NCBI RefSeq assembly: GCF_011745365.1
Contig: NW_024468918.1
Span: 1 to 64,000 of the forward strand
From: Cryphonectria parasitica EP155
Lineage: Eukaryota > Ascomycota > Sordariomycetes > Diaporthales > Cryphonectriaceae
Direction: 5' to 3'
Length of the DNA stretch: 64,000 bases
The position numbers and the translations under genes are program-made. A model generated the notes under the pieces. It saw only the letters and a list, made by a program, of their open reading frames with translations, was not told where the DNA came from and made no database searches. Positions 10,915 to 21,395 of this stretch are shown piece after piece; position 1 is the stretch's first letter; each line of letters starts with the position of its first letter.

Positions 10915-11259
10915 ATCAATCTTCTCTATGAGCTAGGAATGCTGATTTAGTTAGAATTAATATAAATATCTCACTTTTATTTGCTTTCTTCTATTCTTGC
11001 TTCTCCTTTTCTGCTGCTTGTATGAAATATTTATTATTACTAACTCTATTTCCATTCTCAGCATCATTATCCGCTTTAGTTGCTAGATTAATAGTTTCTG
11101 GATTAGAACTGGTTTGGCTAGGCGTGGAATTGTGCTTAATGATATCTGGAATTCAGAATATAGCATTGTTGCTTAAATCTGCTTTCTGAACTTCGAGGAT
11201 ATTATTATCTAGTTCTCCTTGCTAGGGAGCTTTTATCGAATCCAGCTTTTCTGCTAATA
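10915..11259 (-). pseudogene. Gypsy-1 copy A pol, 3' end fragment
   Basis: Collinear with copy B 21109-20765 (the C-terminal tail of Pol), heavily mutated. It is interrupted at 11259 by Gypsy-2 and resumes at 39274. Across the junction, minus one TAATA, the sequence matches copy B around 20765. Confidence 0.8.
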
Positions 11260-11712
11260 TGTTATGACTCATCCAACATGCAGATCACGAAACAAACCTC
11301 AGCAACAAGGGACCAGGTGTTACGACCCAATGTCGGACAGCTATCAACGATTAGGTAATCCAGGATTAGGGTCATAGAGCTCAGCCAATCAGATTACAGA
11401 ATGATCACTTGTAATCACCAGTGCTCAGTGATTAGTAGTAATCCGGAGTGATTACTAGTGAGCAGGAACTGAAGAGCTGAATATATAATCATACATTCAT
11501 TATCATTAGACAGATCATCATACATAGCTCTTCAGTTATCAATCTAAGTATTCAGTCTTCTATACTGAGTAGCTCCAAAAGCAGTGAATACTTGCATTGC
11601 TTATTACTTATACGATTCCGTATTCAAGAACTTGATATTTTGATACTGCTCTTGTTAGCATAAATCCCTTCGTATACTTAGGAATCTTTGGATTGCTGCA
11701 ATGCTTATTACA
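11260..11712 (+). repeat. Gypsy-2 5' LTR (453 bp)
   Basis: Matches 38821-39273 over its full length, differing mostly by transitions. It ends GCTTATTACA. Confidence 0.88.
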
Positions 11713-11771
11713 TTTTAACAACTCTTGTTCAAGAACGGTTTAGTATTACCCCTTGAGCAATACGGAACACG

Positions 11772-13175
11772 ATAGCTCCTCCAGGAATCTCTTCGTTCTT
11801 ATACGCCCCCACTCAGAAGGAACTGATCAACCAGATATACCAGCTCACCCAGCATATCCAGAACCTGCGCAAACAACAGCAAGCTCAGAGCGCTATCATT
11901 GCTAACCAGCAAGCCCAGCTAGCCCAATAAGCTCAGCAAGCATAATCCACCTCTGTAGTTATCAGTAGTGCTAGAAAAGCATACAAGATGAACAAGCCCG
12001 CTATGTATAACAGCAATCAGAAAACGCTATATGGATTCCTTACTCACTGCAGAGCATACTTTTTGCATTATGCAACCCAGTTCACTATGGAATCTAAGAA
12101 GATCATTCTTGCAGGAACTTGCCTTAAAAAGGATGCTCTTATTTAATACAAGCCTTTTCTATGCAACTATTTGGAGCATTAGAACAATTCCAATATATAT
12201 ATTCAGAATACCAAGAATATATTTGATTTCTTTGAAAGCTTTAAGAAAGCTCTTAAAAAGACTTTTAATAATTCTAACAAAGAATGCATTATAGCTTAGC
12301 AGCTTATAAATCTCAAGCAGACTAAATTAGCTTCTATTTATATAGTTAGATTTAAGCAACTCTTAGCATAACTTTCGTAGGAAAATAAGAATCTCATGAA
12401 ATACTATTATAAGGGATTCAAGAATGATGTTAAAAACGAAATTTCTAAATAGGATTAGCTAGAGAACTTTGCAATGTTTTCTAATTAAGCTATTTGCATT
12501 AATAATTGTTTATATAAACAATAAATAGAGAAATTCAAAAAGAGAGAAAGCTAGACTTGGAGATTTCCAGTTAATACGAACAAGAAACTCTAAAACAAGA
12601 ATAGTAATCAATATAGCAGTATAGCTCAAAGCAGCATTACATATGCTAGTCTCATAGAACTTAATGCTGCTAATAAGCAGTATAGCAAGAGGAATAGCAT
12701 TACTTGCTATAATTGTAACAAATAAGAATATATTACATGCAACTGCTATCAATTCTAGAAGAATAAATAGCAATTAGTTTAGGAAGAATGCTAAGTAAAT
12801 GTTGCTTAACAATAGGAATCCAATCAACTGAGCAAAAACACTCTCTTAAAGCAAATATCGAACTCTGCTAATTACGAAAGTCTTAGCTAAACATTCTGCT
12901 ATAATAACAACTGCTTAATATATTTCTCGAGTAAGAAAGGCTCAGAATGGTTTCCTTAGAAACCTAGGTGCTACAAACAAATAGTAATAGCAGAATGAGA
13001 GTATATGCTTAGCATCCCTACGAGTAGCAACTCGAACTGCTTTAATATTATGAAATAGAGTATTCAAGCATTAGAAGAAGAGCTTAGTAATAATACTCTT
13101 TATTATTCTTCATTGCTTATATTAAGCATTATGATCAGGGATATGAATAAGGGATAATACTCTCTTAGCTACTAG
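11772..13175 (+). pseudogene. Gypsy-2 gag (5' part), RIP-broken
   Basis: The likely start codon is now ATA at 11772. Downstream the frame reads as a Gln-rich Gag with many CAG/CAA-to-TAG/TAA stops. The zinc knuckle near 12706-12747 reads C-x2-C-x4-Y-x4-C, so the expected His has become Tyr, a CAT-to-TAT change. The first roughly 180 bp are almost unmutated. Copy B interrupts it at 13175 and the reading resumes at 25482. Confidence 0.75.
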
Positions 13176-13494
13176 TGTTGTGGTGGCCAGGGTGGTAGTC
13201 CGTGGGACGTGGAGTACAGTGGGTCAAGGGTCCTCATACATATAAAGGATACCACCCACTTTTCAAATTCTTTAGCTATAAGCAACAATCAAGCATCCTT
13301 TCTCTTCTTTTCAATTTTGAACCCTTTGGACAGGTCTAAGACAGGTTTTTCACCCTGTTCTTGCGCCCGTGTGGCCTTAGTTTGCTGTCCTCATCTGTAC
13401 AGGCACGCTTGGGTTGCATGAGCCCTTGCCCATTGCTTCGGCAGCTGTTTGTCCCTCTTTCTTTCGAGGGCGACGGCGCCCTAGTTCTGGTTCA
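13176..13494 (+). repeat. Gypsy-1 copy B 5' LTR (319 bp)
   Basis: Begins TGTTGTGGTGGCC and ends AGTTCTGGTTCA. It appears identical to 25163-25481 when read base by base. Confidence 0.95.
13241..13247 (+). promoter_or_regulatory. LTR TATA box
   Basis: TATAAAG lies 66 bp into the 5' LTR, a plausible core promoter for the genomic RNA. The same motif occurs at 25228-25234 in the 3' LTR. Confidence 0.5.
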
Positions 13495-13495
13495 A

Positions 13496-13508
13496 TGGTG
13501 CGGTGAGT
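13496..13508 (+). promoter_or_regulatory. Candidate primer-binding site of Gypsy-1 copy B
   Basis: TGGTGCGGTGAGT begins two bases after the LTR. PBS sequences start with TGG, the complement of tRNA CCA ends. I could not assign the tRNA. Confidence 0.45.
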
Positions 13509-13670
13509 GTGGACTTAGCTGTTCAGGCTGGTAGCTCAGGGCTGTTTGCGTTACAGTTCGTGAGGATCAGTAAGAGCAGCAAGTTTACCCTATGGACGGG
13601 CGCACTCTTTTTCCCTGCTGAGCTCTTTTATTTCCTTTATCTATCACGCTTACACGACAGGCTGTGCATC

Positions 13671-16600
13671 ATGTCTGGACTCTGGGTCATGCCTGAGACC
13701 TCTCGTAGAGGGGAGATGGGTGGACAGAGGAGGAGTGGTGTGAGTTCTGGTCGTGGGCCGGTGAACGATGCGTTGAGCCCGCGGGCCAATATTACGAAGA
13801 AACGAATTCCTTTTTCCAACATTTCCCACATCAATCAACGATCCTATACAGAAGCTGATACGGCTCAGACCTGTACAGGCTGCAGCGGAAAGTTTAACCA
13901 TGTCGGATGTGGGTCCATGGTTAAATTACAGAGTGGGATGCTTTTGGTGGATGGTACTCTGCAGAGAAAAGTGGCATGGTTAACAAGGTCTGTGCTCCTT
14001 GCGATGGTCCGATCAGCACGCTCTACCTGGACACGTCTGGCCACATTGATCCTTTGGATCAAAAGCTTGCTGGTTGCATTATCCCAAAAGCGAAGGACAC
14101 AGGGAGGTGAAGATGAGGAACCGTCAGTGCACACGAGGAATAGAGGTCGAGGATTACGACGACATCATCCGATGTCGAACTTTAATCGACGCCTTACACC
14201 TGGTCAGAAATGCCTCCATTGGTTGGCAGGACTATTGATAAAGGAAATCCCAGTGCAGCACAGAACAGCCAACTCAATCCCTTGTTGTTCATCACAAGAC
14301 AGACCTCATGCACGCTCCACTCACAGACTGAACCTCCCTCAAGCACCTGAACCCCCTCGACCTCCACAGTATTGTCTTCCGCAGGATACGGAAGGCATTC
14401 CGGCTGTGGCGCCCTCAACTCAAGGACCTCGAACCAGGAAGGCAAAGAAACATCGGAGGAAGCGACAACCAAGAGGGAAGATGGCCTCCACGTCTGAGGG
14501 CTCTTCCAATCAGACACCCAGTTCGGCCGACCACCTGGCCAACAACCACTATGGTCAGAACTTCAGGTTCCCCTCCCACAGTGAGCTTGCTGGTGGTGGG
14601 TTGACGTTGTTTGCCCGTGTGGAAGTCTCCTCGTGGCTGAAGCGATTCGACTGGTGGCGTCAGATCAAAGGGATTGATGACACTCAAGCACTCAACTTCA
14701 TGAAAGGCTTCTGTACAGACACAATCGTTGCCGGAGAAGTGGAGAGATTCACTACAAGCGCCAAAACTTGGGATGAACAGAAGGAGCGACTGTTGGTTGC
14801 TTATCGCCCTTGGGACCATCTCCAGGCGTACACCCCCGAGCAGGAGCGCCTGAACATCATCAACAACCGTTTCATTACCGATGCCGCTAGCCTCTGGTCG
14901 TTCATTGTGGACTATGACAACGCTCTCACTCGTCTTAAGATCAGAGACAGTCAACCTGTGGCAGAAGCATGGATGAAGCTCCCTTCGACCTGGATCAAGC
15001 GCCTCCGAGCTGACCATGGTGTTACTGCCGAAAGCGTCAGCGACAAGAAGTGGCCTTACCTTATGGAAAAGCTGTTGGAGGTTCATCGTGAAGCACTCCA
15101 GGAGGAGACTCAAGACCAACTTGCCTCCGGTGCTACCAACCTTCAACTTCATCAACAGGCTCAATTCCAAGGTCCTCCTATGCCTCCACCTCAGCCGGTC
15201 CTTGACCAGACACGGCCCGTTCCTGTTCCACATCCGATGCATAGTGCTCCCAGTCAACCGATGAACCCGTCGGGACAAGCAGTAGGGCCATCGTACTATC
15301 AACCGCCTCAACAGTCAACTCGTGATTGGCAAGCTCAGCCTGAACCGACTAAGCAGATCTTGAAGGCTGAACCTGCTCAGAAGAGCGACCAAGGATACAA
15401 CCAGTTGGCTTCAATGATGGAGCAACTCCGCATTGACCAAATTGCAATGGCAAAATCCTTAAAGCTGCAGACTGATGCTCTCAGACAGACGCGGGATGTC
15501 TCGTATGACCAAACCAAGGCTCTACAGGAGATCTCACAACTGATCAGGCGTCCCCAAACTGTTTCTGCGAGGAATCCTCCCCAGGGGAATGCAAATTCCT
15601 TGCAGATGGGTGTTACCTACACAAGTCCGGAGGACGAGGGGGAGCAGTACTCTGAAGCATGGCGAGCGGAGATCAATGAAATCCTGAAGAAGGACGGAAC
15701 TCTGCGCAGGTGCTACGGCTGTGGGTCGAAGTCCCATGGAGCTCATGAGTGCGTGGAACTCCGTACTGTTATGGACTGTGGCATTTGCTATGCTCCAGCA
15801 TTAGCGAAGCCAGAGTGGCATCTTGGCAATCGCTCGGAGTTTCTGGACTCTAGGTCAAAACCAGTGTCATATGGCCAGGTCATGTCCGCTCGAGATAACC
15901 CCAAAGGCGGTATGATCCGTCTGATCCTCGGTCTCTGTGAGGATCAGCGGCTGAAGGGTGTTGAGGATCCTTGGATCTCTCGATATGTCAGCCTGGTCCA
16001 AGAGGACGAGAAATGGCGTGGAGACCCTGAGATGGCCAAGAATAAGACACTGTGGGAAGAGACCGACCCCGTTCCCAGACGCAACAATCAGTACAGGACC
16101 AACAACATTGAGATCCTCAGCAATGCTGGTGAGATTCAAGTGGGGAAGTCATATCTCACTCCAGCCCAAGCCGAACTGTACCTACCAAAGCTTCCCAGCA
16201 TCAATGCTGTGGGTGTTGGGCCTGTCCAAGCCCAGGTAAACGCGGGTGAAGCAAAGAAGCGCCGTGTTGGGGAGGCTGGGTATGATGATGGTGAGGTTGG
16301 AGGAGATGCAAGTGTGAGGACTGTTGAGGTCCCTACACATTTCGGGAATATTGGACCAGAGGAATCCAACAAGCAATCCAACAGTCTGGACAGAGAGCCA
16401 ACAGTTCAGGCCATTAGTGACAAGCTCCTGAATCAGTTCCTAGACCACCCGTTGAAGGTCTCAGGCCGGGAGATGACAGTCATGTTACCAGGATGGGGAG
16501 CCCGTCTGATTCACAGTCTTCAAGGAGTCAGCTCTGGAGCCCGAAAAGTTGTTGATCTCGACAATCAAACCGGCTCGGACCTGCACAAGGTAGATACTGC

Positions 16601-17321
16601 TGGATCAGCCAATTCATCGCAGCATAAACCCGGAATCTCGACGCTTTCCCAGCCTGAAGGGCTTATTGATGGTCAGATTATCAACACTCGGGACATTACT
16701 GAGTACCTTTCGAGACTGGCTCAACCACCCGCAGTTCAAGCTTTGTCTCTTGTTGCTGAACCTAGCTATGTCAAGCCTACTGTTAACATGATTCGAGCCT
16801 TCAACAAATCCTCATTTCCTCCTGTGACGGCTTCCATGACTGCTCTCAGCAGCATCCGAGATAGGAGCATCGCTCCGGTGGCATACATCCCTCTGCAGCT
16901 GGGAGGTAAAGAGAATGAACCTGTACGAGCAATGCTGGATACAGGTGCCGAAATGAGCTTGGTAGCTCTCTCTCTGTGTTCGAGCATGCGCTTGTCTTAT
17001 GTGCCAACATCGAATGTTATCTCACGCACGTACGATGGATCAGATATGGCGCTTGTTGGAGTTCTTGAAACCGATGTTTTCTGTGGCGGCTTCTCTGAAC
17101 AGGTGATATTCTATGTCGTCGACGACAGATTGATGTCGCCAAATCATCCTGTGCTGTTAGGAATGCCGTTTGTGATGCAGACCAAGCTTTCCTTTGATCA
17201 CTCCATCCCCGGATTTCTCCGTGCGAGCTTCGCCTTTGGAGGAGTACAACTGGTCACCACAATCGGCGGTCAGAAACTCCTTGAAGGGGAGGGTTCACAC
17301 AGAACCACACCAAAAAACTGA
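13671..17321 (+). CDS. gag: Gypsy-1 Gag-protease polyprotein
   Basis: The frame is open from 13503, but the first ATG is at 13671, giving 1216 residues. A methionine at 14481 is an alternative start, preceded by a basic Arg-rich stretch. Residues about 313-470 form a capsid-like region (VEVSSWLKRFDWW, then YRPWDHLQAYTPEQERLNII). A CCHC zinc knuckle C-x2-C-x4-H-x4-C begins at residue 681 (15711). An aspartic protease with the active-site triad DTG at residue 1090 (16938) and a flap/C-lobe LLGMPF near residue 1161 closes the ORF. Protease therefore sits with Gag and not with RT. The stop TGA at 17319-17321 directly follows a slippery heptamer, so a minority of ribosomes would continue into Pol. 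Confidence 0.9.
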   Translation: MSGLWVMPETSRRGEMGGQRRSGVSSGRGPVNDALSPRANITKKRIPFSNISHINQRSYTEADTAQTCTGCSGKFNHVGCGSMVKLQSGMLLVDGTLQRKVAWLTRSVLLAMVRSARSTWTRLATLILWIKSLLVALSQKRRTQGGEDEEPSVHTRNRGRGLRRHHPMSNFNRRLTPGQKCLHWLAGLLIKEIPVQHRTANSIPCCSSQDRPHARSTHRLNLPQAPEPPRPPQYCLPQDTEGIPAVAPSTQGPRTRKAKKHRRKRQPRGKMASTSEGSSNQTPSSADHLANNHYGQNFRFPSHSELAGGGLTLFARVEVSSWLKRFDWWRQIKGIDDTQALNFMKGFCTDTIVAGEVERFTTSAKTWDEQKERLLVAYRPWDHLQAYTPEQERLNIINNRFITDAASLWSFIVDYDNALTRLKIRDSQPVAEAWMKLPSTWIKRLRADHGVTAESVSDKKWPYLMEKLLEVHREALQEETQDQLASGATNLQLHQQAQFQGPPMPPPQPVLDQTRPVPVPHPMHSAPSQPMNPSGQAVGPSYYQPPQQSTRDWQAQPEPTKQILKAEPAQKSDQGYNQLASMMEQLRIDQIAMAKSLKLQTDALRQTRDVSYDQTKALQEISQLIRRPQTVSARNPPQGNANSLQMGVTYTSPEDEGEQYSEAWRAEINEILKKDGTLRRCYGCGSKSHGAHECVELRTVMDCGICYAPALAKPEWHLGNRSEFLDSRSKPVSYGQVMSARDNPKGGMIRLILGLCEDQRLKGVEDPWISRYVSLVQEDEKWRGDPEMAKNKTLWEETDPVPRRNNQYRTNNIEILSNAGEIQVGKSYLTPAQAELYLPKLPSINAVGVGPVQAQVNAGEAKKRRVGEAGYDDGEVGGDASVRTVEVPTHFGNIGPEESNKQSNSLDREPTVQAISDKLLNQFLDHPLKVSGREMTVMLPGWGARLIHSLQGVSSGARKVVDLDNQTGSDLHKVDTAGSANSSQHKPGISTLSQPEGLIDGQIINTRDITEYLSRLAQPPAVQALSLVAEPSYVKPTVNMIRAFNKSSFPPVTASMTALSSIRDRSIAPVAYIPLQLGGKENEPVRAMLDTGAEMSLVALSLCSSMRLSYVPTSNVISRTYDGSDMALVGVLETDVFCGGFSEQVIFYVVDDRLMSPNHPVLLGMPFVMQTKLSFDHSIPGFLRASFAFGGVQLVTTIGGQKLLEGEGSHRTTPKN

Positions 17322-17373
17322 GTGCTGGCAGCCACCCTGAGGGACGCAGGGCTGTCAGCGGAGAAGTCGTCCC
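17312..17373 (+). promoter_or_regulatory. -1 programmed ribosomal frameshift signal (slippery heptamer plus pseudoknot)
   Basis: The heptamer A-AAA-AAC (17312-17318) is in the Gag frame directly before the stop TGA. After a 5-nt spacer, 17324-17333 pairs with 17350-17359 (10 bp, one G-U). Six loop bases, GGGACG at 17341-17346, pair with CGTCCC at 17368-17373, giving an H-type pseudoknot with loops of 7, 3 and 8 nt. The pol frame is -1 relative to gag and has no stop across the site. The heptamer is known to drive -1 shifting in retroviruses; its activity here is inferred. Confidence 0.85.
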
Positions 17374-20300
17374 AGAGTGGGTGTTGTTGGAGGAGGGAGA
17401 TACAGCTGTGATGTCCATACCTGAACGAGACATTGCGGCTGTTGTGAACGAGTTAACGGTGGAACTGATGGGGAGGAAGTTGAAGGAGGGTTGCTCCATG
17501 GTGAATGAGGAAGGAGCGACCCGAGGGTCTTGCCTGTGTGGAATGCACAGCAGCCAGCGCCATTCACGCCAGCCACGTTGTGTGGGGAAGGAAAGAAAAG
17601 ATGTCTTAGGCCTGGTCAACACTCTTTACAAGCCCAAAGACAAGAAGGTCAAGCCAATTAATGATTCCCAGCCTGATGGTTCAGTACCGGAAGGGACGAT
17701 CGGGTGGAAGCCTGCCAAGGTTGAGGAGATGAGACGAGCTCAGCGATCCACAAAGCCTACCAAGTATGATGAGTGGATTGAACCCAAGTTCAGCGATCTG
17801 GATCCTGATCAGCGCCTGAGACCTGACCGGTGGGCTGCCATGCAAGAGAAAAACTGTGAAGGGTTTTCTGAGGCTGAGAAGGAAATGTTCAAACACATGT
17901 TGAGAAACAGGATCAAAGCCCTTGCGTGGGACTTTACTGAGATTGGAAAGATCATTGAGGAAGTGGCTCCCTTGCAAGAAATCAGAACCGTACCCCACGA
18001 GGTCTTTCAAGCGAGGCACATTCCAATCCCCAATGCTCTCAGGCCAAAGCTGATGGAGCTCCTGAAACAACGTATCAGGCGGGAGATCATTGAGGAAAGC
18101 CATGCATCATACAGAAACAACTGGTTTCTTGTTGTCAAAAAGGATGGTGGCTTACGCCTGATCAATGACGCTCAAAAGTACAACAAGCACAGCCTCAAAG
18201 ATGCCTTCATGCCGCCTGCCTCAGATGAATTCTCGGAGGAGTTCGCCATGTGCAAGGTTCTTTCACTGCTCGACTTCTTTTCCGGGTACGACCAAGTGCG
18301 ACTGCATCCTAACAGCAGGGATATGACGACCTTCTCAACGCCCTTAGGCCTGTTCAGGATGTGTACTCTACCCCAGGGTGCTACCAACTCTGTTGCTCAG
18401 TTTATGAGGATAATGGTCAGACTTCTGTATGATCTTATTCCTCATATATGCCAGCCTTTCCTCGACGACATTCCTGTTCGTGGTCCCACAACAACCTATG
18501 GGGATGAAGAGGTTCCGAGCCTTCCCGGAGTGCGTAGGTACATTGCTGAGCACATCGGAAACCTCGACAAGGTTCTTGTAAATGCAGAGCTGGCTGGAGC
18601 CACAATCTCAGCATTCAAGTCAGAATGGTGCCGAGTGAAAGTCGATATGGTTGGTTATGTCGTCGGTTCCAGCGGACGACAACCTCAGGACAGGAAGGTG
18701 GAAAAGCTTCTGGCCTGGACAGAATGCAAGGACATCAAGGACGTCCGCTCTTTCATCGGACTGGTCGTCTATTATGCAGCTTGGATTTGGAACTTCGCAA
18801 TCATTGCCCGACCACTCTACGATCTTCTCAAGAAAGGTGCTGCGTGGAGGTGGGAGAAGGAACAGAAAGAAGCTGTTGCCACACTTGTCCGGACGCTCAC
18901 GTCTCGTCCAGTCATCATTTCAATTGATTACAGCACTGATGCTGGGGAGATCGTTCTTATGGTGGATGCAAGCCTGTTGGGCTGGGGCGCCGCACTGATG
19001 CAGGTGGTAGAGGATAAACGAAAGCCAGCACGTTTCGTTAGCGGAACCTGGACAGTTGCAGCACAGAAGTACGATGCTACCAAGAGGGAGTGTCGCGCTG
19101 TCCTCTGTGCCCTACGGTCTCTTCGGCGGCATCTCTATGGTTGCCATTTCATTCTGGAAACCGATGCTCGCGTTCTGGTGGACCAACTCAATGGAGGAAT
19201 GAACGACATACCCGGTGCTCTCCTGAACAGATGGGTGGCAGTGATCAAGATGTTTGACTTCACTGTCAAACACATTCCCGGGTCAAAGAATCCTGTGGCT
19301 GATGCCCTTTCTCGACCTCCATACTCAACGCCACCTAAGGAAGACGAAGATGGCAATGTTGAGGACTGGTGTGATGCTCAGCTTAACAGCGTGAACTCAG
19401 ATGGAGCTGACCTAGTACCACTGCTAAATCCAACTCTTCAGTGGACGGAACAGTCGAAACGGTATGCAGAGTTCTTATGCCACGGGATCATTCCACCAAA
19501 ACTCTCCAAGAGGGATCGCAAGAACTTCATGGTAGAGGCATTAAAGCATCAAGTACTTGACCAGGCTCTGTGGCGCCGCGCTGGTGCGAAACTCCCACGC
19601 CGACGGGTAGTAGATGATCCTGATCTTCGTCGCCGAATCATCAGAGAATGTCATGCCAAGTTTGGACATCGAGGTCGAGACTCTACGGTAGCTCGTGTCA
19701 AGCAACTCTACTACTGGAGAGGTCTCTGGACAGATGTGGCCAATGCTGTCTCGGGTTGCGAGAAGTGTGCAAAGTTCGATCCAAAGATGTGGAAGGAAGG
19801 AGTGATCCCGACCCTTCCAAGTCAACCCTTCACGAGGATCAGCATCGACATTCAACACATGGCCGAGGATGGCGGTTACAGATACCTTGCGGAGGCTCGC
19901 TGTGACCTGACCGGCTATGTGCTTGCAAGACCCCTCAAGAAAGCTACAGCTGCGGAAATGAGGAAGTTCATTTTGGAAGAGATCATTCTTGTGTTCGGGT
20001 GCCCTCTCAAAATTACTGTTGACGGAGGACCAGAAAACAAGGCTGAGATGGCCAAGACCATCAGAGCTCTTGGGATCCTGCTTGTCCAGGTCTCCAGTTA
20101 CAATCCCCATGCCCAAGGACAAGTAGAAGCTGGTCATCTTTCCTTAGCAAGTGCCCTTGCTAAGCTAGCTGATGCTCAACCCTGGAGATGGAGGCAGTAC
20201 TTGAGACTCGCACTCTTCGCTGAAAGGACTACGATCCGCCAGTCGCATGGATACAGCCCCTTCTATTTGATTTTCGGTTGGGAGCCGCTTATCCCAATTG

Positions 20301-21109
20301 AAACTGAAATCCCGACGTGGAGAGTTCTTACATGGACCGAAGACCAATCCCCTCAGGAAGCGTTTGAAATGCGGTTGAGGATGATCGCAGCCAAGGAAGA
20401 TGATGTGCAGAAGGCAATTGAAGCTGTTCAGGCATACCGTCAAAAGATCGCAGCCAAAAGTCAAACGCAGGGTCTGGTACGAAAATCTCGACTGAGTGTC
20501 GGAGATCTCGTGCTTGTCTATGACCACGTCCGGAAAATGAGCCACTCGCGCAATGCCAAGATCTCTTATAAGTGGAAGGGTCCATACCTGATTGCTCAGG
20601 TCCTAGACAAACATGCTTATGAGCTCAAGACCACAGACGGAGTTCTGCTAAAAGGCACATATTCAGCTACCAATCTCAAAAAGTTCATGCGGAATATGGA
20701 TGGCATTTGGGAACCCGAGGTGCCTATGCCCTGGGAAGAAGATGTCGAGCTTCAACCTGGCCAACCATTGGCAGAAAAGCTGGATTCGATGAGAGCTCCC
20801 TGGCGGGGGGAACCAGACAACAATATCCTCGAAGTTCAGGAAGCAGATTCAAGCGACGACGCCACATTCTGGGTTCCAGACATCATCGAGCACGACCCCA
20901 CGCCTGGCCAGACCAGTCCTGATCCAGAGACTGTCAATCTAGCAACTGAAGCGGATGATGATGCTGAGGATGGAAATGGAGTTGGTGACGGTGAACATTT
21001 CACACGGGCAGCAGAGAAGGAGAGGCGAGAACAGGAGAAAGCAGATAGAAGTGGGATGTTTATACCAATCCCAACTAAATCAGCGTTCCTAGCTCGTGGG
21101 GGAGGTTGA
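17315..21109 (+). CDS. pol: Gypsy-1 Pol: reverse transcriptase, RNase H, integrase
   Basis: Expressed by -1 frameshift from gag; the first ATG in this frame is only at 17411. The RT has DFFSGYDQVRLH, then TLPQGATNSV and the catalytic FLDD (18464-18469). RNase H follows with acidic residues in VDASLLGWG, KRECRAVL, ETDARV and VADALSR (about 18960-19310). Integrase has an H-x4-H, C-x2-C zinc region (about 19640-19770), then a complete D-D-E core: SIDIQ, TVDGGPEN (20021) and QVEAGH (about 20123). A GPY/F-type module reads KWKGPYLI near 20570-20592. There is no chromodomain. The acidic C-terminal tail is about 140 residues. The gene ends 286 bp from the stop of the convergent antisense gene. All catalytic residues are present. 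Confidence 0.93.
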   Translation, partial: KLSAGSHPEGRRAVSGEVVPEWVLLEEGDTAVMSIPERDIAAVVNELTVELMGRKLKEGCSMVNEEGATRGSCLCGMHSSQRHSRQPRCVGKERKDVLGLVNTLYKPKDKKVKPINDSQPDGSVPEGTIGWKPAKVEEMRRAQRSTKPTKYDEWIEPKFSDLDPDQRLRPDRWAAMQEKNCEGFSEAEKEMFKHMLRNRIKALAWDFTEIGKIIEEVAPLQEIRTVPHEVFQARHIPIPNALRPKLMELLKQRIRREIIEESHASYRNNWFLVVKKDGGLRLINDAQKYNKHSLKDAFMPPASDEFSEEFAMCKVLSLLDFFSGYDQVRLHPNSRDMTTFSTPLGLFRMCTLPQGATNSVAQFMRIMVRLLYDLIPHICQPFLDDIPVRGPTTTYGDEEVPSLPGVRRYIAEHIGNLDKVLVNAELAGATISAFKSEWCRVKVDMVGYVVGSSGRQPQDRKVEKLLAWTECKDIKDVRSFIGLVVYYAAWIWNFAIIARPLYDLLKKGAAWRWEKEQKEAVATLVRTLTSRPVIISIDYSTDAGEIVLMVDASLLGWGAALMQVVEDKRKPARFVSGTWTVAAQKYDATKRECRAVLCALRSLRRHLYGCHFILETDARVLVDQLNGGMNDIPGALLNRWVAVIKMFDFTVKHIPGSKNPVADALSRPPYSTPPKEDEDGNVEDWCDAQLNSVNSDGADLVPLLNPTLQWTEQSKRYAEFLCHGIIPPKLSKRDRKNFMVEALKHQVLDQALWRRAGAKLPRRRVVDDPDLRRRIIRECHAKFGHRGRDSTVARVKQLYYWRGLWTDVANAVSGCEKCAKFDPKMWKEGVIPTLPSQPFTRISIDIQHMAEDGGYRYLAEARCDLTGYVLARPLKKATAAEMRKFILEEIILVFGCPLKITVDGGPENKAEMAKTIRALGILLVQVSSYNPHAQGQVEAGHLSLASALAKLADAQPWRWRQYLRLALFAERTTIRQSHGYSPFYLIFGWEPLIPIETEIPTWRVLTWTEDQSPQEAFEMRLRMIAAKEDDVQKAIEAVQAYRQKIAAKSQTQGLVRKSRLSVGDLVLVYDHVRKMSHSRNAKISYKWKGPYLIAQVLDKHAYELKTTDGVLLKGTYSATNLKKFMRNMDGIWEPEVPMPWEEDVELQPGQPLAEKLDSMRAPWRGEPDNNILEVQEADSSDDATFWVPDIIEHDPTPGQTSPDPETVNLATEADDDAEDGNGVGDGEHFTRAAEKERREQEKADRSGMFIPIPTKSAFLARGGG

Positions 21110-21395
21110 TTTCTTTCTGTCCATATTTCTTTTTGTTCGCAAAACACGTTTTCTTTTCGTCTTTCCTATTCCATCTCGTGTGTTTTGCTGGGGGAGGAGG
21201 GACGAAGTGTCGTCTGCTACCACTCGCCACAGAACACTGTAAACCCACCTAAAAATTTCAAAGCACCCGGCACAGAGCATGTTGACCAGCTCTGAGGCCA
21301 TTTTCGTTGTTCAAAAATTGCAGTATATTGGAATGCAACGCATGAAAAATGCAGAGCGCCGAAGAAACACTGCAACCTATGGAAACCCCTTACTT

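Noticed and set aside
13503..13508. GTGAGT after the Gypsy-1 LTR as a 5' splice site of a leader intron
   Set aside because: The gag frame is open from here to 17321 without splicing, and I see no specific acceptor that improves the protein.
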